Assembly: GCA_045604705.1 (NCBI GenBank)
Contig: JAZUOO010000032.1
Coordinates: forward strand, 1 to 43,847
Length of the DNA: 43,847 nucleotides
Reading direction: 5' to 3'
Origin: SIG622 sp045604705
GTDB lineage: Bacteria > Bacillota > Clostridia > Oscillospirales > CAG-382
Shown here: positions 15,431 through 22,831 of the stretch, piece after piece
How the letters are laid out: the number at the start of each line of letters is the position of its first letter
Numbering within the stretch: position 1 is the first letter of the stretch
Translations under genes and position numbers: made by a program
The notes under the pieces: generated by a model
Told to the model about the DNA's origin: nothing
Seen by the model: the letters and a program-made list of their open reading frames with translations, nothing else
Databases searched by the model: none

Positions 15431-16738
15431 ATGTTGCAGACACTGAAAAACGCATGGAAGGTAGAAGAGCTTAAAAAAAGCATTCTCTTTACACTTATGA
15501 TTCTCATAGTTTACAGAATCGGCGCGGCTATCCCCGTTCCTTTTGTAGACGCTAATGCACTCCAGCTGTTCTTTAATCCTACAACAGCAGAAGGCACAGA
15601 GCAAAGTGCGACAATGCTTTTCCAGTATTTCAACTTGCTCTCAGGTGATGCATTCTCAAGAGCTACCCTGTTTGCACTTTCAATCTCCCCGTATATCAAC
15701 GCATCCATCATTATGCAGCTTCTTACAATTGCAATTCCTGCCCTCGAAAGACTCAGTCAGCAGGGCGAGGAAGGCAGAAAGAAGATTGCTTCCATTACAA
15801 GATATGTAACAGTAATCCTTGCTATCGTAACAGCATTCGGTTACTGGACATTCCTCAACAACACCCAGACAGGTCTTAACACCTACGGCTTCCTCGGTGA
15901 ATACAGAGGTAACCCGTTTGTAGCAATAGTAATAATTACTGCATATGTAGCCGGTGCGTCCATTATCATGTGGCTCGGAGAACAGATCAACGAACACGGT
16001 ATCGGTAACGGTATCTCCGTAATCCTTTTCGCTAACATCGTTGCATCTCTCCCCGGACAGTTCGCAGGTCTTATGGCTCAGAGCTGGATTGTAACACTTA
16101 TTGCAGCTGTAATTACCGTTGCAACAATGTGGTTCATCGTTTATATCTCCAACGCAGAGCGCAGAATTCCGATTCAGTACGCTAAGCGTCAGGTAGGAAG
16201 AAAAATGTACGGCGGACAGAACTCTTTCCTTCCTCTCAAAGTCAACATGACAGGCGTTATGCCTATCATCTTTGCGAGTGCGATAGTTTCTATCCCCTCT
16301 ACAATTGCTATGTTTGTTCCCAAGTTTGCAGAGTGGTCCTTCTACAAGAACTGGCTCTCTCAGCGAGGACCTATCTACATGGTAATATTCTTCCTTCTCA
16401 TCATTGCATTCGCTTACTTCTATGTTGCAATCTCCTTCAACCCCGTTGAAGTTGCAAACAACCTTAAGAAGAACAGCGGTACAATCCCGGGTATCCGTCC
16501 CGGCAAGCCCACATCCGATTACATTACAAGAAGTCTTAATAAGGTAACACTTATAGGTGCGTTTGCAATTGGTATAATCGCGATTATTCCCTTTATACTC
16601 GGTGCAGCAAACCAGTCCTTCCAGTCATTTACCTTTGGTGGTTCTTCCGTAATTATTATTGTTGGCGTAGTTCTTGAACTTTGGCGCGAAATGGAAGCTA
16701 AGATGTCCATGCGTCATTACAAGGGCTTCCTTGACTGA
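15431..16738 (+). CDS. secY: Preprotein translocase subunit SecY
   Basis: A 435-residue integral membrane protein with ten predicted transmembrane helices, forming the Sec channel with SecE and SecG. The start MLQTLKNAWKVEELKKSILFTLMILIVYRIG and the C-terminal cytoplasmic region VVLELWREMEAKMSMRHYKGFL match the family. The plug-region segment after helix 1 and the SecA/ribosome-contact loops look normal. It is translationally coupled to rplO and followed closely by adk, the usual Firmicutes order. Confidence 0.97.
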   Translation: MLQTLKNAWKVEELKKSILFTLMILIVYRIGAAIPVPFVDANALQLFFNPTTAEGTEQSATMLFQYFNLLSGDAFSRATLFALSISPYINASIIMQLLTIAIPALERLSQQGEEGRKKIASITRYVTVILAIVTAFGYWTFLNNTQTGLNTYGFLGEYRGNPFVAIVIITAYVAGASIIMWLGEQINEHGIGNGISVILFANIVASLPGQFAGLMAQSWIVTLIAAVITVATMWFIVYISNAERRIPIQYAKRQVGRKMYGGQNSFLPLKVNMTGVMPIIFASAIVSIPSTIAMFVPKFAEWSFYKNWLSQRGPIYMVIFFLLIIAFAYFYVAISFNPVEVANNLKKNSGTIPGIRPGKPTSDYITRSLNKVTLIGAFAIGIIAIIPFILGAANQSFQSFTFGGSSVIIIVGVVLELWREMEAKMSMRHYKGFLD

Positions 16739-16758
16739 TAACAGGTGGCGTGGAAAAT

Positions 16759-17397
16759 ATGAAAATAATATTTTTCGGAGCACCCGGTGCAGGTAAAGGC
16801 ACACAGGCGGAGATAGTGAGCGAAAAGCTCGGTATACCCACAATATCAACCGGCGCAATAATCAGAAGCGCCATTAAAGAAGGTACCGAAATGGGACTTG
16901 CGGCAAAGGCAAAAATCGAGGCCGGCGGACTTGTTCCGGATGAAGTTGTTATCGGTATCATAAAGGAAAGACTCGCCATGGATGACTGCAAAAACGGTTT
17001 TATCCTTGACGGCTTTCCCAGAACGGTTCCTCAGGCAAAGGCTCTGACGGATATGGGCGTTACAATCGACGTTGTTCTTGACCTTGAGGTCGCGGACGAT
17101 AAGATCGTAAAGAGAATGAGTGGCAGACGTGTGTGCCTTAAGTGCGGTGCTTCCTACCACACTGAGTATAAAAAGCCTTCCGAAGAAGGTGTATGCGATG
17201 TTTGTGGCGACACTCTCTCCGTTCGCAAGGATGACGCACCTGAAGTTGTAGAGTCAAGACTTAAGGTTTACCACGAGGAGACCGAACCGCTTAAAGACTA
17301 CTATGCCGAAATGGGCATTCTCAAGGAAGTAGAGGGACAGGAGGAGCTAGCGGATACAACAGCACTCACCCTCAAAGCTCTCGGCATTAAGGACTAA
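16759..17397 (+). CDS. adk: Adenylate kinase with zinc-binding LID
   Basis: A 212-residue adenylate kinase (AMP + ATP to 2 ADP). It shows the P-loop GAPGAGKGTQ at the N-terminus, the substrate motif DGFPRTVPQA, and a LID domain with four cysteines (CLKCGASYH and CDVCG) that bind structural zinc, as in Gram-positive adenylate kinases. I use the ATG at 16759, which matches the family N-terminus and lies about nine bases from AGGTGG. The GTG at 16750 would have no room for a ribosome-binding site. Confidence 0.96.
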   Translation: MKIIFFGAPGAGKGTQAEIVSEKLGIPTISTGAIIRSAIKEGTEMGLAAKAKIEAGGLVPDEVVIGIIKERLAMDDCKNGFILDGFPRTVPQAKALTDMGVTIDVVLDLEVADDKIVKRMSGRRVCLKCGASYHTEYKKPSEEGVCDVCGDTLSVRKDDAPEVVESRLKVYHEETEPLKDYYAEMGILKEVEGQEELADTTALTLKALGIKD

Positions 17398-17403
17398 ATT
17401 GCT

Positions 17404-18150
17404 ATGATAAAACTCAAAAACCCCGAACAGCTCAGTAAAATGAGGATTGCGGGCCGAATAACGGCAGGAGCGCTTGAGATTGCAAGGGAACATATAAAAC
17501 CCGGAGCAACACCGCTCGCCGTTGACAGGGCAATTCGTCATTATATCGAGAAGGAAGGTGCAAAGCCCTCTTTCCTCGGTTACGGCGGCTTCCCCGGAAG
17601 TGCTTGTATAAGCCTCAATGATGAAGTTATACACGGAATTCCCAACGATAAGCCATTTAAAGACGGAGACATCGTAAAGGTGGACGTCGGAGCGTATATC
17701 GGTGGATTCCACGGAGACAGTGCAAGAACATTCTTCTGCGGAAATGTTTCGGAAGAAGCAAAAAAACTTGAGGAAGTCACACGACTCTCATTCTTCGCAG
17801 GAATGGAAATGGCTGTGGTCGGAAACCGTCTGGGCGATATATGCGCTGCGGTACAGGAGGTTGTTGAAAAGGCAGGCTTCTCTGTGGTTCGCGAATATGT
17901 CGGACACGGCATAGGCTCGGAGCTACATGAAGATCCGGAGGTGCCCAATTTCGGACGTGCCGGACGAGGCGTGCGTTTAGCTTCGGGAATGGTACTTGCG
18001 ATAGAGCCCATGGTAAACGTCGGCGGCTTTGAAGTACGGGTTCTTGATGACGACTGGACGGTCGTTACACGCGACGGAAGTCTTTCCGCCCATTATGAGA
18101 ACACGGTGGCAATTACGGAAAACGGTCCGGAAATACTCACAAAAATATAA
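17404..18150 (+). CDS. map: Type I methionine aminopeptidase
   Basis: A 248-residue MetAP removing N-terminal methionine from new proteins. Metal ligands are visible in order: Asp in KVDVGAYIGG, Asp in HGDSART, His in GHGIGSELHEDP, Glu in AIEPMV and Glu in ENTVAIT. The start is six bases from the adk stop with no clear Shine-Dalgarno sequence, so translation is probably coupled to adk. It lacks N-terminal zinc-finger extensions. A 179-nt gap follows. Confidence 0.96.
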   Translation: MIKLKNPEQLSKMRIAGRITAGALEIAREHIKPGATPLAVDRAIRHYIEKEGAKPSFLGYGGFPGSACISLNDEVIHGIPNDKPFKDGDIVKVDVGAYIGGFHGDSARTFFCGNVSEEAKKLEEVTRLSFFAGMEMAVVGNRLGDICAAVQEVVEKAGFSVVREYVGHGIGSELHEDPEVPNFGRAGRGVRLASGMVLAIEPMVNVGGFEVRVLDDDWTVVTRDGSLSAHYENTVAITENGPEILTKI

Positions 18151-18329
18151 AACCTGCGGGTGCTTGCCGGAGCTTGTCACCAATGGCTGGGTACTGTGAT
18201 ATACGGAATGCGTAGCTTGCTGAATGCGCAGGATGCGAAAAAGAGCTTACCTCACGGTATTCGCCGCGGCAGTGGTGAGGGTATAAGGCAATATCCCACA
18301 TAATCCAATTAAAACGGAGGGACAGTTCT
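18151..18329 (+). other. Non-coding gap between map and infA
   Basis: A 179-nt stretch with short inverted repeats, including CCTCAC/GTGAGG around 18250-18280, but no credible open frame. The KOW-domain gene often found here in other Firmicutes is absent. It ends in ACGGAGGG before the GTG start of infA. Confidence 0.4.
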
Positions 18330-18548
18330 GTGGCAAAGGATGACGTTATAGAGTTCGAAGGTGTGGTGCTGGAAGCACTTCCCAACGCTCAGTTTAAAGT
18401 CAAACTCTCGAATGAGCATATAATTATCGCTCACATTTCGGGAAAACTCAGAATGAATTATATCAAGATCCTCCCCGGAGATAAAGTAACTGTTGAAGTT
18501 TCGGTATACGATCTCTCCAAGGGCAGGATTACATGGCGTGCGAAGTAA
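18330..18548 (+). CDS. infA: Translation initiation factor IF-1
   Basis: A 72-residue S1/OB-fold protein (AKDDVIEFEGVVLEALPNAQFKVKL; IAHISGKLRMNYIKILPGDKV; RITWRAK), the canonical IF-1 length. It binds the A site of the 30S subunit during initiation. The start is GTG at 18330, placed well after CGGAGGG; no ATG fits the family N-terminus. Confidence 0.96.
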   Translation: MAKDDVIEFEGVVLEALPNAQFKVKLSNEHIIIAHISGKLRMNYIKILPGDKVTVEVSVYDLSKGRITWRAK

Positions 18549-18585
18549 TTCGTGTCGCAAGATCAATAACAGGAGGTAAAAGAAA

Positions 18586-18699
18586 ATGAAAGTTAGACCT
18601 TCAGTGAAAAAAATCTGTGATAAGTGCAAGATAATCAAGAGACACGGTATTATAATGGTTATCTGCGAAAACCCCAAGCACAAGCAGAAACAGGGCTAA
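18586..18699 (+). CDS. rpmJ: 50S ribosomal protein L36
   Basis: A 37-residue L36 of the zinc-binding type: CDKC, a later cysteine in VICENPKH and the histidine after it. AGGAGG lies before the ATG. Full length, ending KHKQKQG. Its stop is followed at once by a run of four stem-loops. Confidence 0.96.
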   Translation: MKVRPSVKKICDKCKIIKRHGIIMVICENPKHKQKQG

Positions 18700-18700
18700 T

Positions 18701-18825
18701 AACCAATTTTGCGGAGCAAATTGGTTTGGAGTTTGCAAGGCAAACTCCCCTATGTGTTCCGAATTTCGGAGTGAAAGCCTTATGATTTGGTTTTGACCAA
18801 ATTCTCTTTGCGGTAAAATTGCCGC
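18701..18825 (+). other. Run of four stem-loops between rpmJ and rpsM
   Basis: AACCAATTTTGC (18701-18712)/GCAAATTGGTT (18716-18726) has a GGA loop and one bulged base. One base later comes GGAGTTTGC (18728-18736)/GCAAACTCC (18740-18748), a perfect 9-bp stem with an AAG loop. Then follow ATTTGGT (18785-18791)/ACCAAAT (18796-18802) and GCGGTA/TGCCGC (18810-18825). The layout of the first two closely repeats that at 10984-11027, with different sequence. No terminator T-run follows the two strongest stems. Confidence 0.65.
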
Positions 18826-18850
18826 TATCTTATGAAAGAGGTGAATTTTA

Positions 18851-19219
18851 ATGGCACGTATAGCAGGTGTAGACCTTCCGAGAGAAAAACGTGTAGAAAT
18901 CGGTCTGACATACGTTTACGGTATCGGTAGAACCAGCTCCAATAAGATTCTTGAAAAAACAGGAATCAACCCCGACACAAGAGTTAAGGACCTTACAGAG
19001 GACGATGTTGCAAAGCTCCGTGAGGTTATTGAGCATGAATACACAGTAGAAGGTGACCTTCGCCGTGACATTGCGCTCAATATCAAGCGTCTTGTTGAAA
19101 TTGATTGTTACAGAGGACAGAGACACCGTAAGGGTCTTCCCGTAAGAGGTCAGCGTACAAAGACTAACGCAAGAACACGTAAGGGTCCCGCTAAGACAAT
19201 CGCTAACAAGAAGAAGTAA
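18851..19219 (+). CDS. rpsM: 30S ribosomal protein S13
   Basis: A 122-residue S13 (ARIAGVDLPREKRVEIGLTYVYGIG; GQRHRKGLPVRGQRTKTNARTRKGP). The basic tail reaches the P-site tRNA and the body forms intersubunit bridges. AAAGAGGTG precedes the start. First gene of the alpha-operon block after the four-stem gap. Confidence 0.97.
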   Translation: MARIAGVDLPREKRVEIGLTYVYGIGRTSSNKILEKTGINPDTRVKDLTEDDVAKLREVIEHEYTVEGDLRRDIALNIKRLVEIDCYRGQRHRKGLPVRGQRTKTNARTRKGPAKTIANKKK

Positions 19220-19228
19220 TTAATTTTG

Positions 19229-19251
19229 TGTGAGGAGATAATCCTCTCACA
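19229..19251 (+). other. Stem-loop before rpsK
   Basis: TGTGAGGA/TCCTctCACA with a GATAA loop and a two-base bulge lies immediately upstream of the rpsK Shine-Dalgarno AGGAAGGAG. It is part of the recurrent pattern of stems in this operon's gaps. Confidence 0.45.
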
Positions 19252-19269
19252 GGAAGGAGTGTCAAGCAA

Positions 19270-19671
19270 ATGGCTAAAGCAGTAGCGAAGAAGGGCGTTT
19301 CAAGAAAGCGCCGCGAACGCAAGAATATCGAAAAAGGTGCAGCACATATCAGCTCAACCTTTAACAATACCATCGTAACAATTTCCGATGTTTACGGTAA
19401 CACACTTTCATGGGCATCTGCCGGCGAAATGGGCTTCAGAGGCTCCAGAAAGTCTACTCCTTTTGCAGCTCAGTCCGCAGCAGAAACTGCAGCGAAGGCA
19501 GCAATGGAACACGGTCTTAAGACTGTAGAAGTTTACGTTAAGGGCCCCGGTCAGGGAAGAGAATCTGCAATCAGAGCTCTCCAGACAGCAGGTCTTGACA
19601 TCACACTTATCAAAGACGTAACTCCAATTCCTCACAACGGATGCCGTCCTCCCAAGAGAAGACGCGTTTGA
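19270..19671 (+). CDS. rpsK: 30S ribosomal protein S11
   Basis: A 133-residue S11 with a basic N-terminus (KAVAKKGVSRKRRERKNIE), the AHISSTFNNTIVTISD core and the C-terminal TPIPHNGCRPPKRRRV. It binds the platform near the E site. AGGAAGGAG precedes the start. Full length. Confidence 0.97.
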   Translation: MAKAVAKKGVSRKRRERKNIEKGAAHISSTFNNTIVTISDVYGNTLSWASAGEMGFRGSRKSTPFAAQSAAETAAKAAMEHGLKTVEVYVKGPGQGRESAIRALQTAGLDITLIKDVTPIPHNGCRPPKRRRV

Positions 19672-19708
19672 TTGTGTGACATATTACAGGGAATTACAAA
19701 TGATCTTA

Positions 19709-19751
19709 ACCGAGCGGTTCGTTTGCTCGGTGTCGGCAAAGAATGTGCCGA
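19709..19751 (+). other. Two stem-loops between rpsK and rpsD
   Basis: ACCGAGC (19709-19715)/GCTCGGT (19725-19731) is followed one base later by TCGGCA (19733-19738)/TGCCGA (19746-19751). In Bacillus, S4 represses its own gene through a leader structure, so stems just before rpsD could serve that; no match to the Bacillus element is claimed. Confidence 0.55.
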
Positions 19752-19782
19752 TATTATTATAGAATAACGGAGGATTAAACTA

Positions 19783-20394
19783 ATGGCAGTAAATCATGAA
19801 CCTATAGTAAAGAAGTGCCGTTCTCTTGAAATCAGCCCGGCGGTACTCGGATACACAGGAAGCAAAGTTCAGAAGATGAACATGAGAAATCCCGGCGCAA
19901 ACAAGAGAAAGAAGCTCTCCGAGTATGGTTTGCAGCTCAGAGAAAAGCAGAAGCTTAAGTTTGTTTACGGCGTACTTGAAAAGCAGTTCTACAACTACTA
20001 CAAGAAGGCTGAAAGAATGGAAGGTATGGCAGGTGAAAACCTCATCACTCTCCTTGAATCAAGACTCGACAACGTAGTTTACAGAATGGGTATGGCTCAG
20101 ACAAGAAGAGAAGCAAGACAGCTTGTTGTTCACGGCCACTTCCGTCTTAACGGCAAGAAGGTAAACATTCCCTCCATGCTTATCAAGACAGGCGATGTTA
20201 TTACACTCAAGGATACAAGCAAGAAGTCCGAAAAGTTTAAGGCTCTTATTGAAGAACTTGCTGATATTCGTACACCTGCTTGGCTTACACTCGACAAGGA
20301 AAACATCACAGCTACAGTTACAGCGCTTCCCAAGAAGGAAGATGTAGACTTCGAGATTGAAGAACACCTCATCGTTGAGTTGTATTCAAAATAA
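19783..20394 (+). CDS. rpsD: 30S ribosomal protein S4
   Basis: A 203-residue S4 with the S4 RNA-binding domain in the middle (MAQTRREARQLVVHGHFRLNGKKVNIPS). A primary 16S-binding protein and, in several bacteria, a translational repressor of its own gene or of the alpha operon. The N-terminal zinc cysteine motif of some S4 proteins is absent (CRSLEISPAVLG only), which is common. GGAGG precedes the start. Confidence 0.97.
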   Translation: MAVNHEPIVKKCRSLEISPAVLGYTGSKVQKMNMRNPGANKRKKLSEYGLQLREKQKLKFVYGVLEKQFYNYYKKAERMEGMAGENLITLLESRLDNVVYRMGMAQTRREARQLVVHGHFRLNGKKVNIPSMLIKTGDVITLKDTSKKSEKFKALIEELADIRTPAWLTLDKENITATVTALPKKEDVDFEIEEHLIVELYSK

Positions 20395-20413
20395 GATCCT
20401 CGCCGAAAATTAC

Positions 20414-20447
20414 GCCGGCTCACACAAGGCTGGATCTTTGTGCCGGC
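20414..20447 (+). other. Strong stem-loop between rpsD and rpoA
   Basis: GCCGGC (20414-20419) pairs with GCCGGC (20442-20447), extended inside by CACAAG/CTTTGTG. It lies in the 160-nt rpsD-rpoA gap. No T-run follows, so it is probably not a terminator and may mark processing or partial attenuation ahead of rpoA. Confidence 0.5.
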
Positions 20448-20554
20448 CAAAGAAAATTTTCGATGTTACGTCATTTTTACGACATAATAACAACCGCATA
20501 AGGTGTATAATTAAAATAAATACACAAATTGCGGCATGACAGGAGGGTTTTGTA

Positions 20555-21502
20555 ATGATTCAGAGACCGAATATAACGACAGAAGACATCAGTGCAGATG
20601 GTTCCTACGGCAGATTTGTCATAGAACCGCTTGAGAGAGGTTACGGTGTAACACTTGGTAACTCGCTTCGACGTGTGCTTCTCAGCTCACTCCCGGGCGT
20701 TGCTGTAACCAATGTAAAGATAGACGGAGTCCTTCACGAAATATCCACAGTCAGCGGCGTAAAGGAAGACGTACCGGAGATTATCCTAAATGTTAAGGGT
20801 ATCACCGCGAAGCTCTTCTCCGAAACTCCCAAGACAGTAACAATCGAAGCTCACGGTGAATGTGAAGTACGTGCCGGCGACATCAAGGGTGACGCTGACA
20901 TAGAGATTCTGAACAAGGATCATCATCTTGCATACGTTGCAGAAGGTGAGACATTCAGAATGGAACTTACATTTGACCACGGCAGAGGTTATGTTTCCAG
21001 CGATAAGAACAAACAAAATGCAGGCTCAGGAGAGATCGGCAGAATTTATACTGACTCTATCTACACACCTGTTTATCATGCATCTTACACCGTTGAAAAC
21101 ACTCGTGTAGGAAACATTACAGACTACGATAAGCTCACACTCGAGGTAAGAACCGACGGAACAACGACTGCAAAGGAAGCAATATCCCTTGCCGCCAAGA
21201 TTCTCAATGAACACCTCAGCCTCTTTGTGGATCTTTCAGATGAAGCAAAGAAGACAGAGATCATGGTAGAACGTCAGGAAACCGTCAAGGAAAAGATCCT
21301 GGAGATGACCATTGAGGAGCTTGACATGTCGGTACGTTCCTTCAACTGCTTGAAGCGTGCCGGTATAGATACCGTTGAAGATTTGGTCAATAAGACCGAA
21401 GACGATATGATTAAGGTTCGTAACCTCGGTAAAAAATCTCTTGAAGAGGTTATCAAGAAGCTTCACGATTTGGGACTCAAGCTCAAGTCTGAAGAGGAAT
21501 AA
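20555..21502 (+). CDS. rpoA: RNA polymerase alpha subunit
   Basis: A 315-residue alpha subunit. The N-terminal assembly domain is shown by ERGYGVTLGNSLRRVLLSSLPG, and the C-terminal domain by LDMSVRSFNCLKRAGIDTVEDLVNKTEDD and VRNLGKKSLEEV, which contacts UP elements and activators. AGGAGGG precedes the ATG. Normal length and context (rpsD-rpoA-rplQ). Confidence 0.97.
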   Translation: MIQRPNITTEDISADGSYGRFVIEPLERGYGVTLGNSLRRVLLSSLPGVAVTNVKIDGVLHEISTVSGVKEDVPEIILNVKGITAKLFSETPKTVTIEAHGECEVRAGDIKGDADIEILNKDHHLAYVAEGETFRMELTFDHGRGYVSSDKNKQNAGSGEIGRIYTDSIYTPVYHASYTVENTRVGNITDYDKLTLEVRTDGTTTAKEAISLAAKILNEHLSLFVDLSDEAKKTEIMVERQETVKEKILEMTIEELDMSVRSFNCLKRAGIDTVEDLVNKTEDDMIKVRNLGKKSLEEVIKKLHDLGLKLKSEEE

Positions 21503-21538
21503 TTTCTTCACAATATTAGAATAAGGAGGCGTAATATA

Positions 21539-21883
21539 ATGCCCGGAACAAGAAAGCTCGGACGCACAACCGATCACAGAATGTCCATGCTCAGAGGACT
21601 TGTAACAGCTCTTCTCGAGAACGGCAAGCTCGAAACAACATATTTCAGAGCAAAGGAAGTTAGTGCGCTCACCGAAAAGATGATAACACTCGGCAAGGCA
21701 AATACACTTGCAACAAGACGTCAGGCACTTGCGTTCATCACCAAGGAAGACGTTGTGACAAAGCTCTTTGCTGAAATCGCACCCTCTTATGCAGATAGAA
21801 ACGGTGGATACACAAGAGTACTCAAGACCGGTCCCAGACGTGGCGACGGTGCCGAAATGGCAATCATCGAACTTGTAAAGTAA
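21539..21883 (+). CDS. rplQ: 50S ribosomal protein L17
   Basis: A 114-residue L17 (TRKLGRTTDHRMSMLRGLVTALLENGKLETT... GPRRGDGAEMAIIELV), full length, lying at the tunnel exit. AAGGAGG precedes the start. It is the last gene of the superoperon; a strong terminator follows 18 bases after its stop. The ECF transporter genes that often follow in other Firmicutes are absent. Confidence 0.97.
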   Translation: MPGTRKLGRTTDHRMSMLRGLVTALLENGKLETTYFRAKEVSALTEKMITLGKANTLATRRQALAFITKEDVVTKLFAEIAPSYADRNGGYTRVLKTGPRRGDGAEMAIIELVK

Positions 21884-21901
21884 TTTTAAAACAGTACGAA
21901 G

Positions 21902-21934
21902 GCTTCGGTTGATACCGAGGCTTTTGTTTTTTTC
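21902..21934 (+). terminator. Terminator of the ribosomal superoperon
   Basis: GCTTCGGT (21902-21909) pairs with ACCGAGGC (21914-21921) around TGAT, followed by TTTTGTTTTTTT. A textbook intrinsic terminator that closes the ~17-kb unit. Confidence 0.9.
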
Positions 21935-21973
21935 GGCAACCAGGATGAATACACTTGTGTAACTGAACATGGT

Positions 21974-22254
21974 TTAAGCCGAATATTCGGTGCAGCAGGC
22001 TTTCGCTTCAATATCTTCAAAGGTCATAAAGTAATTGGTGGGGGTCGTTTTCCGTTCTCCATAGTAACTGCCATCGTTCTTGTGATACTGGTATTTAGTG
22101 CGAAGGTCGCCTCTGTTGCCTTTTATTAAACCGTCAGAATTAGCATATATAACATCGTCAATACATCAATCATTTTATCAAAATCGCTCCAATTAGGTAT
22201 TATACCGGTTTCTCGACCTATTTTGACTTTAATGGGAAATGTCTGTTCATTACA
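21974..22254 (-). pseudogene. Decayed gene fragment with one frameshift
   Basis: Two adjacent minus-strand frames join into one protein-like segment: FPIKVKIGRETGIIPNWSDF... running into DDVIYANSDGLIKGNRGD... and KYQYHKNDGSYYGERKT, ending at TAA (21974-21976). A single-base frameshift near 22160 separates them and no start codon is present upstream. Composition and periodicity look coding, but I do not recognise the family. It lies between the operon terminator and mgsA. Confidence 0.4.
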
Positions 22255-22285
22255 TAAATTTTACTTACATTTAAATGAAAAATAC

Positions 22286-22314
22286 TTGCTTTGGAATAAA
22301 ATATATGTTATAAT
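22286..22314 (+). promoter_or_regulatory. SigA-type promoter for mgsA
   Basis: TTGCTT (22286-22291), a 17-bp spacer and a perfect TATAAT (22309-22314), 63 bases before the start codon. Confidence 0.7.
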
Positions 22315-22376
22315 GGGGCATAAACATTGTAAATGGTAATTAAACAAAATTTCAAATGTAAAAAGAGGTATAATTA

Positions 22377-22769
22377 ATGAAGATAGCACTTATAGCACAC
22401 GATAAGAAGAAGCCGGAAATAATCGAGCTTGCAAAGAGATTCAAGGACGTCCTTGCAGAGCATGAGCTTTATGCAACGGGGACAACCGGCACAATGATTA
22501 TGGGTGAAACAAAGCTGGACATTCACAGACTCAAAAGCGGTCCTCTCGGCGGCGATCAGCAGATAGGTGCAATGCTCGCAAACGGAGAGCTGGATCTTAT
22601 AATATTCCTGCGGGATCCTCTCACTGCACAGCCCCACGAGCCTGACGTATCGGCACTTTTAAGACTATGTGACGTTCAGAAGATACCGCTTGCGACAAAT
22701 GCAAGCAGTGCAAACATAATGTTTGAATCGCTGAAAAATAATCTTTTCTTCAAATCGCTCGAAAGCTGA
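22377..22769 (+). CDS. mgsA: Methylglyoxal synthase
   Basis: A 130-residue enzyme converting dihydroxyacetone phosphate to methylglyoxal and phosphate, an overflow bypass of lower glycolysis. The N-terminal IALIAHDKKK, the phosphate-binding ATGTTG and the catalytic-aspartate motif SGPLGGDQQIGA are present, as is the FLRDPL...HEPD segment. Length matches the short Gram-positive form. An AGAGG site precedes the ATG. Single-gene unit with its own promoter and a bidirectional terminator. Confidence 0.93.
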   Translation: MKIALIAHDKKKPEIIELAKRFKDVLAEHELYATGTTGTMIMGETKLDIHRLKSGPLGGDQQIGAMLANGELDLIIFLRDPLTAQPHEPDVSALLRLCDVQKIPLATNASSANIMFESLKNNLFFKSLES

Positions 22770-22782
22770 GTAAGAATACAGA

Positions 22783-22830
22783 AAAAGGACATACCCGGGA
22801 GCTGTTTCCTTGAGTATGTCCTTTTGTTTT
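22783..22830. terminator. Bidirectional terminator between mgsA and the glycosyltransferase gene
   Basis: AAAAGGACATAC (22783-22794) pairs perfectly with GTATGTCCTTTT (22814-22825). A T-rich tail follows on the plus strand and an A-run precedes it, so it can stop both convergent transcripts. Confidence 0.85.
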
Positions 22831-22831
22831 G

